This document shows positions 1 to 8,835 of a DNA stretch of 64,000 nt, piece after piece (position 1 is the stretch's first letter; every line of letters starts with the position of its first letter). The stretch is from assembly GCA_025363755.1 (NCBI GenBank), contig JANYLQ010000029.1, forward strand, positions 310,001-374,000, written 5' to 3'. A program made the position numbers and the translations under genes. The stretch is from Hyphomicrobiales bacterium. Lineage in GTDB: Bacteria; Pseudomonadota; Alphaproteobacteria; Rhizobiales; Aestuariivirgaceae. Under the pieces are notes generated by a model. That model searched no databases. It was given only the letters and a program-made list of their open reading frames with translations, and had not been told where the DNA came from.

Positions 1-2
1 GG

Positions 3-137
3 GAGCGTCTGGCCCGCGATTTGGATATGACAAAGCTGCATGCGCTGACGACGACGGTAAAGCTCGATGATGTGCCACGAGTAGCCGAGGAAATTGTGGT
101 GGGCAAAGTGCGTGGGCGAGTTGTGGTGGAGTTGTAA
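3..137 (+). CDS. MDR-family oxidoreductase, AcuI/YhdH-like (C-terminal fragment)
   Basis: Only the last 44 codons lie in the window; the reading frame enters from the left edge and ends at TAA. The fragment contains RLARDLDM, TTTVKLDDVP and ends KVRGRVVVEL, which resembles the C-terminus of medium-chain zinc-free quinone oxidoreductase/acrylyl-CoA reductase proteins (AcuI/YhdH). That family uses NADPH to reduce acrylyl-CoA-like enones. The fragment holds no catalytic motif, so the family call rests on the tail alone. It is convergent with glyS, with a large palindrome between them. Confidence 0.6.
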   Translation, partial: ERLARDLDMTKLHALTTTVKLDDVPRVAEEIVVGKVRGRVVVEL

Positions 138-140
138 AAA

Positions 141-299
141 CGTCTTCTACCGCTTCAGCGCGAGAAGAAAGGGGCCCGTCGAACGAAGTGAGATGGGATA
201 GATGAGGGTGTGTGAGACAAGCTTGACTGCCCCTCACCTATCCCATTTTGCTGAAGCAAAATGGGCCCCTTTCCTCTCCCGCTGAAGCGGTAGAGGACG
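141..299. repeat. Long palindromic repeat element (REP/BIME-like)
   Basis: The outer arms 141-177 and 263-299 are inverted copies over 37 bp with only about three mismatches. Inside them, ATGGGATAG near 192 pairs with CTATCCCAT near 238. Bases 242-251 and 256-265 form a perfect 10-bp hairpin closed by a TGAA tetraloop. The element fills almost the entire gap between the convergent MDR gene and glyS, stopping one base before the glyS stop codon. It may act as a bidirectional terminator or mRNA stabiliser; that role is inference. Confidence 0.8.
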
Positions 300-300
300 A

Positions 301-2430
301 TTACCCTTCAATATTGCTGAAATCAGCAACCTCGGCGGTGGCTTCTCTGATGCGGTTCAGGAGGCGCAGGCGGTTCTCGCGGAAGGTGGCGTCTTTGTCG
401 TTTACGATCACGCCTTCGAAAAACTCATCCACGGGCACGCGCAGTTTGGCGATGGCTTTCATGGCGCCTTCGAAATCCTCATGCTCCACGGCTTTGCGGG
501 CCAAGGCCGAGGCTTGGCTGATGGCCGAATGCAGGGCTTTTTCTTCACCCTTGATGAGTTGGGCTGGATTCACATCGCCTGAATATTTTTTATCGTCTTT
601 CTTTTCTTCGATACGCAGAATATTGGCGGCGCGTTTCACGCCAGCCAAAAGGTTTTTGCCGTCATCGGTTTCAAGGAATTTTGACAGCGCTTCCACGCGG
701 CGCACCACCATGAGCAAATCATCCTGGCCACCGAGCGCAAACACCGCATCAATCAAATCATGCCGCGCGCCTTTGTCTTTGAGATAGACTTTGAGACGGT
801 CGGCGAAGAAGGCGAGGAGGTCAACAGATTGCGATTTAACTTGCCGACCATTCCACAAAATTAGTGACTGACCAACTGCGGAGGTTTTGCCTTCGCTCTT
901 TATTCTCTCGATCAACTGGCCTTCAATTGAACTATAGTTAGTTTCAAATATTGAAACCAAATTCAAACTTTGATTTGTTTCGACTAAACAGCGTATCGCT
1001 CCCAGCGCCGCACGACGCAGTGCATAGGGGTCTTTTGATCCTGTTGGTTTCTCATCAAAAAACCAGAAGCCTACCAGCGTATCCAGCTTATCCGCCAACG
1101 CCACAGCAACTCCAACTTTGGAAACAGGGATTGAATCACTCGGGCCTTGGGGTTTGTAATGATCGCGCAGAGCGTCGGCCACTTCGGGATCTATGCCCTG
1201 CTCCAGAGCAATATAGCGGCCCATCAGGCCTTGGAGTTCGGGGAACTCGCCGACCATGCCGGTAACCAGATCGGCCTTTGCCAATCGTGCTGCCAATTTT
1301 GATTTCTCTACATCAGCGCCAATCGTCTTGGCGATTTCGCCAGCAAGTGCTTCAACGCGTTTCACACGCTCGCCCTGTGAACCCAGTTTGGCATGGAATG
1401 TAATTGCATCCAGCTTCGGCAGTAAATCTTCGAGCTTCACCTTGCGGTCCTGATCCCAGAAGAATTTGGCATCGCTCAAACGTGCGGCGATCACCTTGTT
1501 GTTGCCGTGGATGATGGTTTTGCCGCCGTCGCTGGCAATGGTGTTGGCGACCAGCAGATAGTGGTTTGACAGCTTGCCATCTTTGCCCCGCAGGCAGAAA
1601 CATTTTTGGTTATTCTTGATCGTGGTGATGATCACTTCTTCGGGCACGTTCAAATAATTTTTATCAAACGAACCCATCAGAACCACGGGCCATTCCACGA
1701 GGCCTGCCACTTCCTTCAGCAGCGCTTCATCCTCAATCATTTCGAGGCCTTGGGCGAAGCTTAGGTTTTTGGCATCCGCTTTAATGGTTTCCATGCGGGC
1801 GTTTGCGTCAACGATCACATGGGCTTTGTGCAGGCTGCCTACATAATCATCAAAGCGGCGGGCTTCGATGGCACCTGAACTTAGGAAACGGTGGCCTAAA
1901 GTGGTGTTGCCACTTTTAATTCCTTCGACTTCAAACGGAACCACTTCCCCATCAAAAGTGCAGAGAATGCTTTGCAAGGGTCTGATCCAACGCAGCGTGC
2001 CCGAACCCCAGCGCATGGATTTTGGCCACGGGAAATTGCGCACCATGTGAGGCACGATTTCGGCGATCACATCAGTTGCGGCGCGGCCTGATTTTTTGAT
2101 GATGGCGATATAGGATTTGCCTTTCTTGTCTTCCTGAATGGTCAGTTGATCGAGCGCCAAACCCGTTGATTTGAGAAAACCATCAATGGCGAGCTGAGGT
2201 GCATCCACGCGCGGGCCTTTGCGCTCTTCGCTTGTGTCAGCAGCTTTGGCATTGAGGCCTTCGACGGAAAGCACCAAGCGGCGCGGTGTGGCGTGAACTT
2301 GCGCGCCCTCATAGGTGAGGCCTGCATCAACCAACGCGTTGGTGATGATCGACTTTAAATCCTCAGCGGCTTTAGATTGCATACGCGCCGGAATTTCTTC
2401 TGAGAAAAGTTCGAGGAGGAGCTCGGCCAT
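301..2430 (-). CDS. glyS: Glycine--tRNA ligase beta subunit
   Basis: A 709-residue protein of the usual length for the beta chain of the bacterial alpha2beta2 glycyl-tRNA synthetase. It begins [18 protein letters not shown], the typical GlyS N-terminus, and contains HRFLSSG and the ALRRAALG-type segment near residue 475. The family uses this chain for tRNA recognition, together with the catalytic alpha chain. The ATG overlaps the glyQ stop by one base (TAATG), so translation is probably coupled. No frameshift or truncation is seen. Confidence 0.97.
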   Translation of the reverse strand: MAELLLELFSEEIPARMQSKAAEDLKSIITNALVDAGLTYEGAQVHATPRRLVLSVEGLNAKAADTSEERKGPRVDAPQLAIDGFLKSTGLALDQLTIQEDKKGKSYIAIIKKSGRAATDVIAEIVPHMVRNFPWPKSMRWGSGTLRWIRPLQSILCTFDGEVVPFEVEGIKSGNTTLGHRFLSSGAIEARRFDDYVGSLHKAHVIVDANARMETIKADAKNLSFAQGLEMIEDEALLKEVAGLVEWPVVLMGSFDKNYLNVPEEVIITTIKNNQKCFCLRGKDGKLSNHYLLVANTIASDGGKTIIHGNNKVIAARLSDAKFFWDQDRKVKLEDLLPKLDAITFHAKLGSQGERVKRVEALAGEIAKTIGADVEKSKLAARLAKADLVTGMVGEFPELQGLMGRYIALEQGIDPEVADALRDHYKPQGPSDSIPVSKVGVAVALADKLDTLVGFWFFDEKPTGSKDPYALRRAALGAIRCLVETNQSLNLVSIFETNYSSIEGQLIERIKSEGKTSAVGQSLILWNGRQVKSQSVDLLAFFADRLKVYLKDKGARHDLIDAVFALGGQDDLLMVVRRVEALSKFLETDDGKNLLAGVKRAANILRIEEKKDDKKYSGDVNPAQLIKGEEKALHSAISQASALARKAVEHEDFEGAMKAIAKLRVPVDEFFEGVIVNDKDATFRENRLRLLNRIREATAEVADFSNIEG

Positions 2431-3338
2431 TATGCGCTCCCTCCCACCGTATTACTCCACGCCACGCAGCAGGCTTTGGCCAGCTCGCGCACGCGGCCGA
2501 TATAAGCTTGGCGTTCGGTCACAGAAATCACGCCACGCGCATCAAGCAAATTAAAGGTGTGTGAGGCTTTGATACATTGATCATAGGCAGGCAGAGCCAG
2601 CGTTGGTTTGCCATCTTCGACATTATGCGACAGCAGCGACTGGCATTCTTTTTCGCATTCGGCAAAACGCGTGAACAGCGCCTCGGTGTTGGCCTCTTCA
2701 AAATTATAGCGCGAATATTCTTGCTCGGCTTGAAGGAACACATCGCCATAAGAGATACGGCCATGGCCCTCATCGCGGCCATTAAAATTCAGATCATAAA
2801 CATTATCGACGTCTTGCACGTACATGGCCAAGCGTTCGAGGCCGTAGGTGAGTTCGCCAGACACCGGATTGCATTCCATGCCGCCCATTTGCTGAAAATA
2901 TGTGAATTGCGAAACTTCCATGCCATCGCACCACACTTCCCAGCCAAGGCCTGCGGCACCCAATGTGGGGCTTTCCCAATCATCTTCGGCAAAGCGAATG
3001 TCATGCAACGCGCTATCAATGCCGATGGCTTTGAGGGAGCCTAAATAAAGCTCCTGCAAATTGGGTGGCGATGGTTTGATGATGACTTGATATTGATAAT
3101 AATGCTGCAAGCGGTTTGGGTTTTCACCATAGCGGCCATCTTTAGGGCGGCGCGAGGGTTGCACATAAGCCGCGGCCCAGTGTTTGGGGCCAACGGAGCG
3201 CAATGTTGTGGCGGGGTGGAACGTGCCCGCACCCACTTCCATGTCATAGGGCTGGAGGATAACGCAGCCTTGCTCTGCCCAATAATTATGGAGGGTGAGG
3301 ATCAAGTCTTGGAAGGATTTAGTGGGGTTTAAGGGCAT
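2430..3338 (-). CDS. glyQ: Glycine--tRNA ligase alpha subunit
   Basis: A 302-residue class II aminoacyl-tRNA synthetase alpha chain that charges tRNA-Gly together with GlyS in the cytoplasm. The N-terminus [18 protein letters not shown] and the following [16 protein letters not shown] segment are diagnostic for Gly[21 protein letters not shown] follows. It is the first gene of the glyQ-glyS pair. The 190 bp upstream separate it from a methyltransferase gene on the same strand and carry a palindromic element. Confidence 0.97.
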   Translation of the reverse strand: MPLNPTKSFQDLILTLHNYWAEQGCVILQPYDMEVGAGTFHPATTLRSVGPKHWAAAYVQPSRRPKDGRYGENPNRLQHYYQYQVIIKPSPPNLQELYLGSLKAIGIDSALHDIRFAEDDWESPTLGAAGLGWEVWCDGMEVSQFTYFQQMGGMECNPVSGELTYGLERLAMYVQDVDNVYDLNFNGRDEGHGRISYGDVFLQAEQEYSRYNFEEANTEALFTRFAECEKECQSLLSHNVEDGKPTLALPAYDQCIKASHTFNLLDARGVISVTERQAYIGRVRELAKACCVAWSNTVGGSA

Positions 3339-3414
3339 TTCGAATTCTTATGTTGTGATGGGCGGTGCTTAGAACATTATGGATGGGGGGTGAAGCAAAA
3401 ATGTTGGGGTTCGC

Positions 3415-3483
3415 GACTCGTGGCCAAGAACCCCCTCCGCCCTTCGGGCACCTACCCCAGCAGAGCTGGGCGGAGGGCGAGTC
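3415..3483. repeat. GC-rich palindromic element
   Basis: GACTCG at 3415-3420 pairs with CGAGTC at 3478-3483, and CCCTCCGCCC at 3433-3442 pairs with GGGCGGAGGG at 3468-3477. Two small hairpins lie inside, one closed by TTCG near 3443 and one formed by CCCAG/CTGGG. The element lies between the end of the methyltransferase gene and the start of glyQ, so it could terminate the upstream transcript or be a dispersed REP-like repeat. Confidence 0.65.
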
Positions 3484-3527
3484 TGCCACATGCGATAGCC
3501 ATTCTGAATTGAGGGAGGAATGAATAA

Positions 3528-4166
3528 TTATGTGCGGCGATACACGTGTGCTCTTGTCGTAAACCCACTTTCGGTTTTGGATAGCGGCATGGGATGGTAA
3601 ATTGGAGTTGTTTCGACCTGCGCCACGTGGCCAGCGTTTTCTAGCGCTGCTAGCTTCGCACCAAACCCTGCCTCCTCCCACACCACAGTTCCAACGGTAA
3701 AAATCAAATGCCCGTCCGGTTTCACAATTCGTACCAACTCATCGAAAGCCGATGCAGGTGCGTGGCCGGTGGTGAAGGTTCCGGTTGAGACAATGCAGTC
3801 CATCACAGCGGTTTTGAAATCTAATGGTTCGCCCAAAACGCCTTGCTGCAAGTCGGTGTAAATATTTCTAATGCGGGCTTTGTTCAGCATGCCTTCCGAC
3901 ATGTCGACGCCCAGCAAATTTGTGTAACCTAAAATGGAAAGCAATTGACCCAAAGTGCCCGTGCCCACACCAGCATCCAAAATCGCTGCGGCGCGATCAG
4001 TCACATAACGGGCAACCAGGCTTACAATAATGGCGGGGTGGATGTATCCAGTAGATTGCATATCGGCATCATAGTCCGACGCCCAATCATCATAACTCTT
4101 GGCAAGCTCTTGGCGTGACGCAGAATGATAAACGCTGTCGATGCGTTTATCGGCTTTTGATATCAT
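3528..4166 (-). CDS. Class I SAM-dependent methyltransferase
   Basis: A 212-residue single-domain methyltransferase. Motif I is visible as ILDAGVGTGTLGQLL near residue 87, followed by LLGVDMSEGML (motif II acidic residue) and LVRIVKPDGHLIFTVGTV. The preceding YDDWASDYD segment is typical of WBSCR27/METTL27-like and TPR-associated methyltransferases. The substrate is unknown. The ATG overlaps the stop of the small upstream gene by four bases (ATGA). In the Hyphomicrobiales order I know, glyQ lies close to the small membrane-protein gene, so this gene looks like a local insertion. Confidence 0.85.
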   Translation of the reverse strand: MISKADKRIDSVYHSASRQELAKSYDDWASDYDADMQSTGYIHPAIIVSLVARYVTDRAAAILDAGVGTGTLGQLLSILGYTNLLGVDMSEGMLNKARIRNIYTDLQQGVLGEPLDFKTAVMDCIVSTGTFTTGHAPASAFDELVRIVKPDGHLIFTVGTVVWEEAGFGAKLAALENAGHVAQVETTPIYHPMPLSKTESGFTTRAHVYRRT

Positions 4167-4348
4167 ACCTCTGGAACATAGACGCCAGTGATTGGGTCAA
4201 GCTTCAAGCGCGGCATGTCTTTGACTTGCTTTTCCGGATTGACCTTGGCTTTGACCTGTTGTGCTTCAAGATTTTCAATGGCGCGCTTCATCGTCTTGAT
4301 GGCGATCCAACCGACGATCATCAAAGCAGCTGTTCTAAAAAAACCCAT
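4163..4348 (-). CDS. Small membrane-anchored protein of unknown function
   Basis: A 61-residue protein with one N-terminal membrane segment (about residues 6-20, TAALMIVGWIAIKTM), then a charged helix and the tail LDPITGVYVPEV. Small proteins ending in a similar DP.TGVY motif are found between the S49 peptidase and glyQ genes in related bacteria, which supports it as a real gene. It lies 29 bp after the peptidase gene and overlaps the methyltransferase start. No function can be assigned. Confidence 0.7.
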   Translation of the reverse strand: MGFFRTAALMIVGWIAIKTMKRAIENLEAQQVKAKVNPEKQVKDMPRLKLDPITGVYVPEV

Positions 4349-4377
4349 ATTACCACCTCTTCAATTCCAACACGTTA

Positions 4378-5217
4378 TCACAAACCGAAACGTTGCCACA
4401 ATGCCCGCTGTTCAAGAGTGTTAAGAATGGCTTCAGGCATTTCTGTGGCAGCCAAAAAACCTAATCTTTTCAAACCCCAACCCTTTGGTGCTTCGATTTC
4501 GACAAGATCAATCTTGTCCCCAAACTTACGTTTCAAGACTTCATTCAGATGACCCAATCCATCAATTAATCCTAGATCGATTGATTTTCGGCCCGTCCAA
4601 TAGGCACCCGAAAACAGCTCCTTTGATTCTTTTAGCTTGTCTTTGCGGCGCGTGCGCACTTCCGTCTTGAACGTTTCATGCATTTCCGAAAGCATCGCTT
4701 TCAGCTTTTTAACGTCTTCAGGTTTTTCTGGTTTGAACGGATCATTGGTGCTTTTGCTTTCGCCAGAGGTGTGCACACGGCGCTCAATGCCATATTTTTT
4801 CATCGCGACCGGAAAGCCAAAACCGCCGCTGATGACGCCGATGGACCCGATGATGGAATTTTCGTCAGCGTAAATTTCATCTGCCGCGCAAGCCAGCCAA
4901 TAGCCACCCGATGCAGCCACATCTTCGCAAAATGCATAAACCGGAACTTTGTTTTCAGCAGCCAGTGCCCGAATACGATTAGCGATGATTGCTGATTGCA
5001 CGGGAGATCCGCCGGGGCAGTTGATGGCAAGCGCAACACCGGAAACGCCTTTTCTGAAAGCCTTCTTCAGAAGCGGTTCAAGCGATTTTCCGTTGAGCCG
5101 CTTTCCGCCACCAATGCCGCCTTCAGAGGCAATCATGCCTTCAAGACGAATGATGTTTATGGTGTGGGTTTTCTTGCGAAAACGAGCGGGGATCAGTTTG
5201 CGGAGTCGTTTGAACAT
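4378..5217 (-). CDS. S49 family peptidase (SppA/SohB-like)
   Basis: A 279-residue, single-domain S49 protease of the clan that degrades leftover signal peptides. The oxyanion region INCPGGSPVQS lies near residue 67, the catalytic serine segment is DVAASGGYWLACAADEIYA (about 100-118), and the lysine-bearing RRKDKLKESKELFSGAYWTGRKS segment follows. There is no clear N-terminal membrane helix, unlike classic SppA. It is 35 bp downstream of the TrmN6-like gene and shares its strand with the following small genes, suggesting one operon. Confidence 0.9.
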   Translation of the reverse strand: MFKRLRKLIPARFRKKTHTINIIRLEGMIASEGGIGGGKRLNGKSLEPLLKKAFRKGVSGVALAINCPGGSPVQSAIIANRIRALAAENKVPVYAFCEDVAASGGYWLACAADEIYADENSIIGSIGVISGGFGFPVAMKKYGIERRVHTSGESKSTNDPFKPEKPEDVKKLKAMLSEMHETFKTEVRTRRKDKLKESKELFSGAYWTGRKSIDLGLIDGLGHLNEVLKRKFGDKIDLVEIEAPKGWGLKRLGFLAATEMPEAILNTLEQRALWQRFGL

Positions 5218-5252
5218 ACGCCCATGTAAGGCGCACCAGCGTAAATATCAAG

Positions 5253-6065
5253 TTAGCGCAGACGCCAAGCGGCACCATCACGCAGCACGGCCTCGGCATC
5301 GGGGGTAAAGCCATTGTCTTGTTCATGCAAAATCAACCCTGGCAACAGTTGCATCGGCGCCTTTGAACCTTTGACGCCTTGCACGATCACTCGCGACGCT
5401 GCAGTGCCCTCACGCGCGTAAAGTGGTGCCACGCGAATATCGCCAAACCGACTTTCCATGCTGGCCAGTATTTTGCCCAGCGTTTCAGCGCGGTGGATCA
5501 ACGTCACCGTGCCACGCAATGTGACCATGGCGTGGAGCAACTTAATCCAGAGATCGAGATCGTCTGGGCCAAATGAATGAGCCGCCGCTTTCAGCAGCGA
5601 TGGTGATTGGGTGACTTTGCCATCTTCAAAATAGGGTGGATTTGCAAACGCGTGGGCAAACGAGCCGTGTTCAGGCATGTGCGCCAAATCGCGGCGCATA
5701 GCGTCTTTAACATCGCCAGTGATGATGCGCAGATGGTCGCTGAGATTGTTACGCTTGGCATTTTGCTCGCACAAAACGGCATAACGCGAATTAAGCTCAA
5801 TGCCTGTTACATGCAAAAGCGGGTTGCGCGCCAGCAGGCACATGGCGGCTACGCCAGCGCCAATACCTGCTTCAAAAACAGTTTCGCCGTCTACAGCTGG
5901 AATGCTTGCGGCCAGAAAAACCGCGTCAATACCCGCGCGATAGCCTTTTTCGGGCTGCAGGATTTGCAGTTTCCCACCCAAAAACGCATCATCGGTGAGC
6001 GATGATGGGGTTGCAGCAGTGCTTGCACGGCTGAGGGAAGGCGATGGTTGAGTTGCAACTTGCAT
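5253..6065 (-). CDS. TrmN6-like tRNA (adenine-N6)-methyltransferase
   Basis: A 270-residue class I methyltransferase. It shows KGYRAGIDAVFLAAS, then the SAM-binding segment VFEAGIGAGVAAMCLL near residue 75, GIELNSRYAVLCEQNA, and the NPPYF motif (FANPPYFEDG, near 140) typical of base N6-adenine/N5-glutamine methylation. The nearest characterised relatives modify A37 of tRNA1-Val. About the first 25 residues are low complexity and may not be needed. It precedes the S49 peptidase gene in the same direction. Confidence 0.8.
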   Translation of the reverse strand: MQVATQPSPSLSRASTAATPSSLTDDAFLGGKLQILQPEKGYRAGIDAVFLAASIPAVDGETVFEAGIGAGVAAMCLLARNPLLHVTGIELNSRYAVLCEQNAKRNNLSDHLRIITGDVKDAMRRDLAHMPEHGSFAHAFANPPYFEDGKVTQSPSLLKAAAHSFGPDDLDLWIKLLHAMVTLRGTVTLIHRAETLGKILASMESRFGDIRVAPLYAREGTAASRVIVQGVKGSKAPMQLLPGLILHEQDNGFTPDAEAVLRDGAAWRLR

Positions 6066-6149
6066 TGGCAGAGAACCTAGCTTGAAGATGGTTAGCGAGA
6101 GGTTACCAGAGAGATTTATTTTCTCGCAATCTTAATCAACCAGTTACAG

Positions 6150-7355
6150 TTATTCAGATTTCTCATCCGTTAGTGTTTTAAGGAAAGCCACCACGGCGTC
6201 AATCTCTTCGTCGTTCAAGCGCGGGGTTTCGCCAAGTTTACGGTCGTAGGGCTTTTCCGTAATATTTACATTCTCCACGGCACTCACTGGCAAATCGTTG
6301 AATTTTTGCACAGTGCCATCCGCTAATTTTGGATACCAAAGTTCGGGATTGGTGTCGCGGGTCACGTAAAACTTTACGGCATCGCGCAAGTTTGAGAACG
6401 AACCATTATGGAAATACGGGGCGGTTAAGGCGACATTGCGCAAGGTTGGAACTTTGAACGCGCCGCAAAGTGATTCCAATTTAATGCTGGGTGGCAGTTT
6501 TTTATCCAAGCCCTCTTGCTTGCAAATACCGAGATCAAAATAGTTGGCATTCATGTTAGCGGGAATGCTTTGGTTGCGCGGCAACCCCAAATTATCATAG
6601 GTGAAATCGGTAAACAGCCAATCAGTAGGATCGGTTGATTCAACCTTGCCGACATGGCAGCTTAAGCAATTGCCTTTCTCTTCATTTTTGAACAGTTCAA
6701 AGCCGCGCGCCTCCTGCGGCGTAAATGTCATTTTTCCCTGCAATACCGAATCGAACTTTGATGAAAACGACATGAAGCGCGAACTGCTTTCGAAAACTGC
6801 CAACGCTGTTGCAGCATTGGCCAGAATCATTTTTGGGTCTTGCTTCGCAAATGGCCCGAATTCTTTTTCGAATTGAGCGGCATAGTCTGAGCGCATGATT
6901 TTTGCAGCAACGGCAGAGGCGTCCGTGTTGTTCATCTCAACTTTGTTGAACAAGGGCCCGTGCACCTGATCAACCAAAGAATTGGCGCGACCATCCCAAA
7001 ACTGCCCGCCTGTGGGAACAAGATTAACCTCGCCTTTCTCATCAGCTTCGCCTCTGAAAATCAACGACGGGCTATAGGCCATGTATTTAAGTGTTGGAAC
7101 ATTCCGAACGCCCAACTTATCGGCCGTGCTGCCTTGGGCAATAGCCGCGATGGCGGATCCTCCATTGCCGGTGAAGGCTTTGCTTTCGTCATGGCAGGAA
7201 GAGCAAGCTTGGCCCGCGGGCTCTGACAGGTTTTTATCATTGAATATCCTCTGGCCAAGCGACTGGCGCGGGGTAAGCGGTTCTTCTGCATAAGCAAGTT
7301 GGGAGCCAGAAATAACAACAATTGCGGTCAAAACGCTGAAAAACTTCAATTTCAT
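6150..7355 (-). CDS. Di-haem cytochrome c peroxidase (CCP/MauG family)
   Basis: A 401-residue periplasmic protein. A signal peptide ends near AYA (residue 23). Two c-type haem sites are visible: CSSCH at 51-55 and CLSCH near 230. VPTLKYMAYSPSLIFRGEA and VPTLRNVALTAPYFHNGSF are the usual CCP segments. These enzymes reduce hydrogen peroxide with electrons from cytochrome c. It sits alone between the TrmN6-like gene and the divergent prenyl synthase gene, with two perfect dyads immediately upstream. In related genomes the methyltransferase and prenyl synthase genes are close neighbours, so this gene may be an insertion. Confidence 0.92.
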   Translation of the reverse strand: MKLKFFSVLTAIVVISGSQLAYAEEPLTPRQSLGQRIFNDKNLSEPAGQACSSCHDESKAFTGNGGSAIAAIAQGSTADKLGVRNVPTLKYMAYSPSLIFRGEADEKGEVNLVPTGGQFWDGRANSLVDQVHGPLFNKVEMNNTDASAVAAKIMRSDYAAQFEKEFGPFAKQDPKMILANAATALAVFESSSRFMSFSSKFDSVLQGKMTFTPQEARGFELFKNEEKGNCLSCHVGKVESTDPTDWLFTDFTYDNLGLPRNQSIPANMNANYFDLGICKQEGLDKKLPPSIKLESLCGAFKVPTLRNVALTAPYFHNGSFSNLRDAVKFYVTRDTNPELWYPKLADGTVQKFNDLPVSAVENVNITEKPYDRKLGETPRLNDEEIDAVVAFLKTLTDEKSE

Positions 7356-7371
7356 AACCTCTATTATTATC

Positions 7372-7386
7372 CGAGTAATTTACTCG
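7372..7386 (-). promoter_or_regulatory. Perfect dyad upstream of the peroxidase gene (probable operator)
   Basis: CGAGTAATTTACTCG is a 15-bp perfect inverted repeat with one central base, placed 17 bases upstream of the peroxidase start codon. Flanking bases extend the symmetry as TAT.CGAGTAA on one side and TTACTCG.ATA on the other. The overall shape resembles sites of Rrf2-family regulators (IscR, NsrR, RirA). The identity of the protein is inference. Confidence 0.55.
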
Positions 7387-7396
7387 TATATAAATT

Positions 7397-7411
7397 TTGC
7401 AATGATTGCAA
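7397..7411. promoter_or_regulatory. Second perfect dyad in the divergent region
   Basis: TTGCAATGATTGCAA is a perfect inverted repeat with a single central G, 10 bp beyond the first dyad. It could regulate the peroxidase gene, the divergent prenyl synthase gene, or overlap a -35 element (TTGCAA) on the minus strand. Confidence 0.45.
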
Positions 7412-7496
7412 GTCCCCAGCGGCAATGGGTCACCTTTGAATTCAAACCAAACGGGTTCCTAAAAGATTGCAACGGCGCAAAAGCAAAGGGTGCAAA

Positions 7497-8513
7497 ATGG
7501 GTGTTGTCATCGCATTTGAAGGTGGGCAGAGGCAGACGGCGAGTTTAGACTCGCTGGTGGCTTTGACCAATTCCGATATGGCATTGGTCAATGAATTCAT
7601 CATGGAGAAAGCCCAGAGCCATGTGGAGTTGATCCCGGAGCTTGCTGGCCATTTGATCAATTCTGGTGGCAAGCGCATCAGGCCGATGTTGACAATTGCT
7701 GCGGCGCGCATGTGTGGTTATACCGGACTGCATCACCTCAAACTTGCTATGAGTGTGGAGTTTATGCACACAGCTACATTGCTGCATGATGATGTGGTCG
7801 ATGAGAGTGATTTGCGGCGCGGCAAGCAGGCTGCACGCGTCATCTGGGGCAACCAGGCTTCTGTATTGGTCGGCGATTATTTGCTGGGCCAGGCTTTTAA
7901 GATGATGGTGGAGACGGGATCTCTCGATTGCTTGCGGATTTTGTCTGAAGCGGCATGCACCATTGCTGAAGGTGAAGTTTTGCAGCTTTCGGTGAGCCAA
8001 GATACTTCGACAACTGAGGATTCATATTTGAAAGTTGTGGGAGCTAAAACCGCTGCGCTGTTTTCGGCTGCGGCAAAGGTGGGTGGTGTGATTGCTGGCA
8101 AGCCACGCAATGCGCAAGAAGCACTGGAATCCTTCGGGCGTAATTTGGGCATCGCGTTTCAGTTGGTGGATGATGCGCTGGATTATTCTGGCAAGCAGGC
8201 AACGCTGGGCAAATCCGTGGGCGATGATTTCCGCGAGCGCAAGATTACTTTACCTGTGGTTTTATCATTCCGGCGCGGCGCTGAAGAAGAGCGTAATTTC
8301 TGGAAGCGCGTGATGGAAGATGGTAATCAGACCGACGATGACCTGATTTATGCCACTAAACTAATGGAACGCCATGGTGCGATTGCCGATACGATTGAAC
8401 GGGCGCGGCACTATGGATCTATGGCCTGTGATGCACTGGCGATTTTTCCGGATAGTGAATGGAAGACAGCACTGCTTGAGTCTGTGGCATTTTGCATTTC
8501 GCGGGCGCATTAG
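7497..8513 (+). CDS. ispB: Polyprenyl diphosphate synthase (octaprenyl type)
   Basis: A trans-prenyltransferase of 338 residues that makes the long isoprenoid side chain of ubiquinone. The first aspartate-rich motif is LLHDDVVDESDLRRG and the second is QLVDDALDY; GGKRIRPML is the usual isopentenyl diphosphate site. I chose ATG 7497, which has AAAGGG six bases upstream; an in-frame TTG at 7467 would add ten residues. Side-chain length cannot be read from the sequence. It reads divergently from the peroxidase gene and ends 70 bp before the riboswitch leader. Confidence 0.92.
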   Translation: MGVVIAFEGGQRQTASLDSLVALTNSDMALVNEFIMEKAQSHVELIPELAGHLINSGGKRIRPMLTIAAARMCGYTGLHHLKLAMSVEFMHTATLLHDDVVDESDLRRGKQAARVIWGNQASVLVGDYLLGQAFKMMVETGSLDCLRILSEAACTIAEGEVLQLSVSQDTSTTEDSYLKVVGAKTAALFSAAAKVGGVIAGKPRNAQEALESFGRNLGIAFQLVDDALDYSGKQATLGKSVGDDFRERKITLPVVLSFRRGAEEERNFWKRVMEDGNQTDDDLIYATKLMERHGAIADTIERARHYGSMACDALAIFPDSEWKTALLESVAFCISRAH

Positions 8514-8532
8514 ATCTAATTGCCGGACTACC

Positions 8533-8560
8533 TTGACATTATGGTGGGCAAGCCTAACCT
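8533..8560 (+). promoter_or_regulatory. Probable sigma-70 promoter of the gcv operon
   Basis: A perfect -35 hexamer TTGACA at 8533-8538 is followed after 16 bp by TAACCT at 8555-8560. The site lies just upstream of the first aptamer, where a promoter for the riboswitch leader is expected. The -10 is weak. Confidence 0.5.
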
Positions 8561-8583
8561 ACTGTCGTTCGCGTAAATTACCA

Positions 8584-8778
8584 TGCGGGAGAGACTGGAC
8601 CTTAAAATCCAGCGCCGAAGGAGCAACCGCCCCGGAAACTCTCAGGCAAATGGACCGCTTGGTGATATTTAATTCTGGAGAGCAGAGGTTGGGCCTAAAT
8701 CGCCCTGCCGCTCACCGAAGGAGAAAGCAGGGTCGTGTCGGAGTGACGACCTCGCGAAAACTCTCAGGTTCCTGACAG
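8584..8778 (+). promoter_or_regulatory. Tandem glycine riboswitch (two aptamers)
   Basis: Two consecutive glycine aptamers precede gcvT. Aptamer 1 spans about 8584-8658 and aptamer 2 about 8675-8778. Each shows the family's conserved blocks: GGGAGAG or GGAGAG at the 5' side, GCCGAAGGAGCAA or ACCGAAGGAGAAA in the middle, and ACTCTCAGG at the 3' side. The linker is about 16 nt. Such tandem elements bind glycine and normally raise expression of glycine cleavage genes. Confidence 0.95.
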
Positions 8779-8826
8779 AGGGGGCAGACTCAGTATGCAC
8801 TGGGTTTAGCCTTAGCTTGTCAGGAG
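8769..8826 (+). promoter_or_regulatory. Riboswitch expression platform covering the gcvT ribosome-binding site
   Basis: Bases 8769-8777 (TTCCTGACA), the 3' end of aptamer 2, can pair over nine base pairs with 8818-8826 (TGTCAGGAG), which contains the gcvT Shine-Dalgarno. A small hairpin (8789-8794 with 8799-8804) sits in the loop. There is no U-tract, so this looks like translational control: glycine binding would hold the 3' strand in the aptamer and release the SD. Confidence 0.6.
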
Positions 8827-8835
8827 ACCAAAACA

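Noticed and set aside
248-787. Plus-strand open frame of 179 codons antisense to the end of glyS
   Set aside because: It starts inside a palindrome, is serine/arginine-rich low complexity, and lies wholly opposite a clear glyS gene. It is a by-product of the opposite strand.
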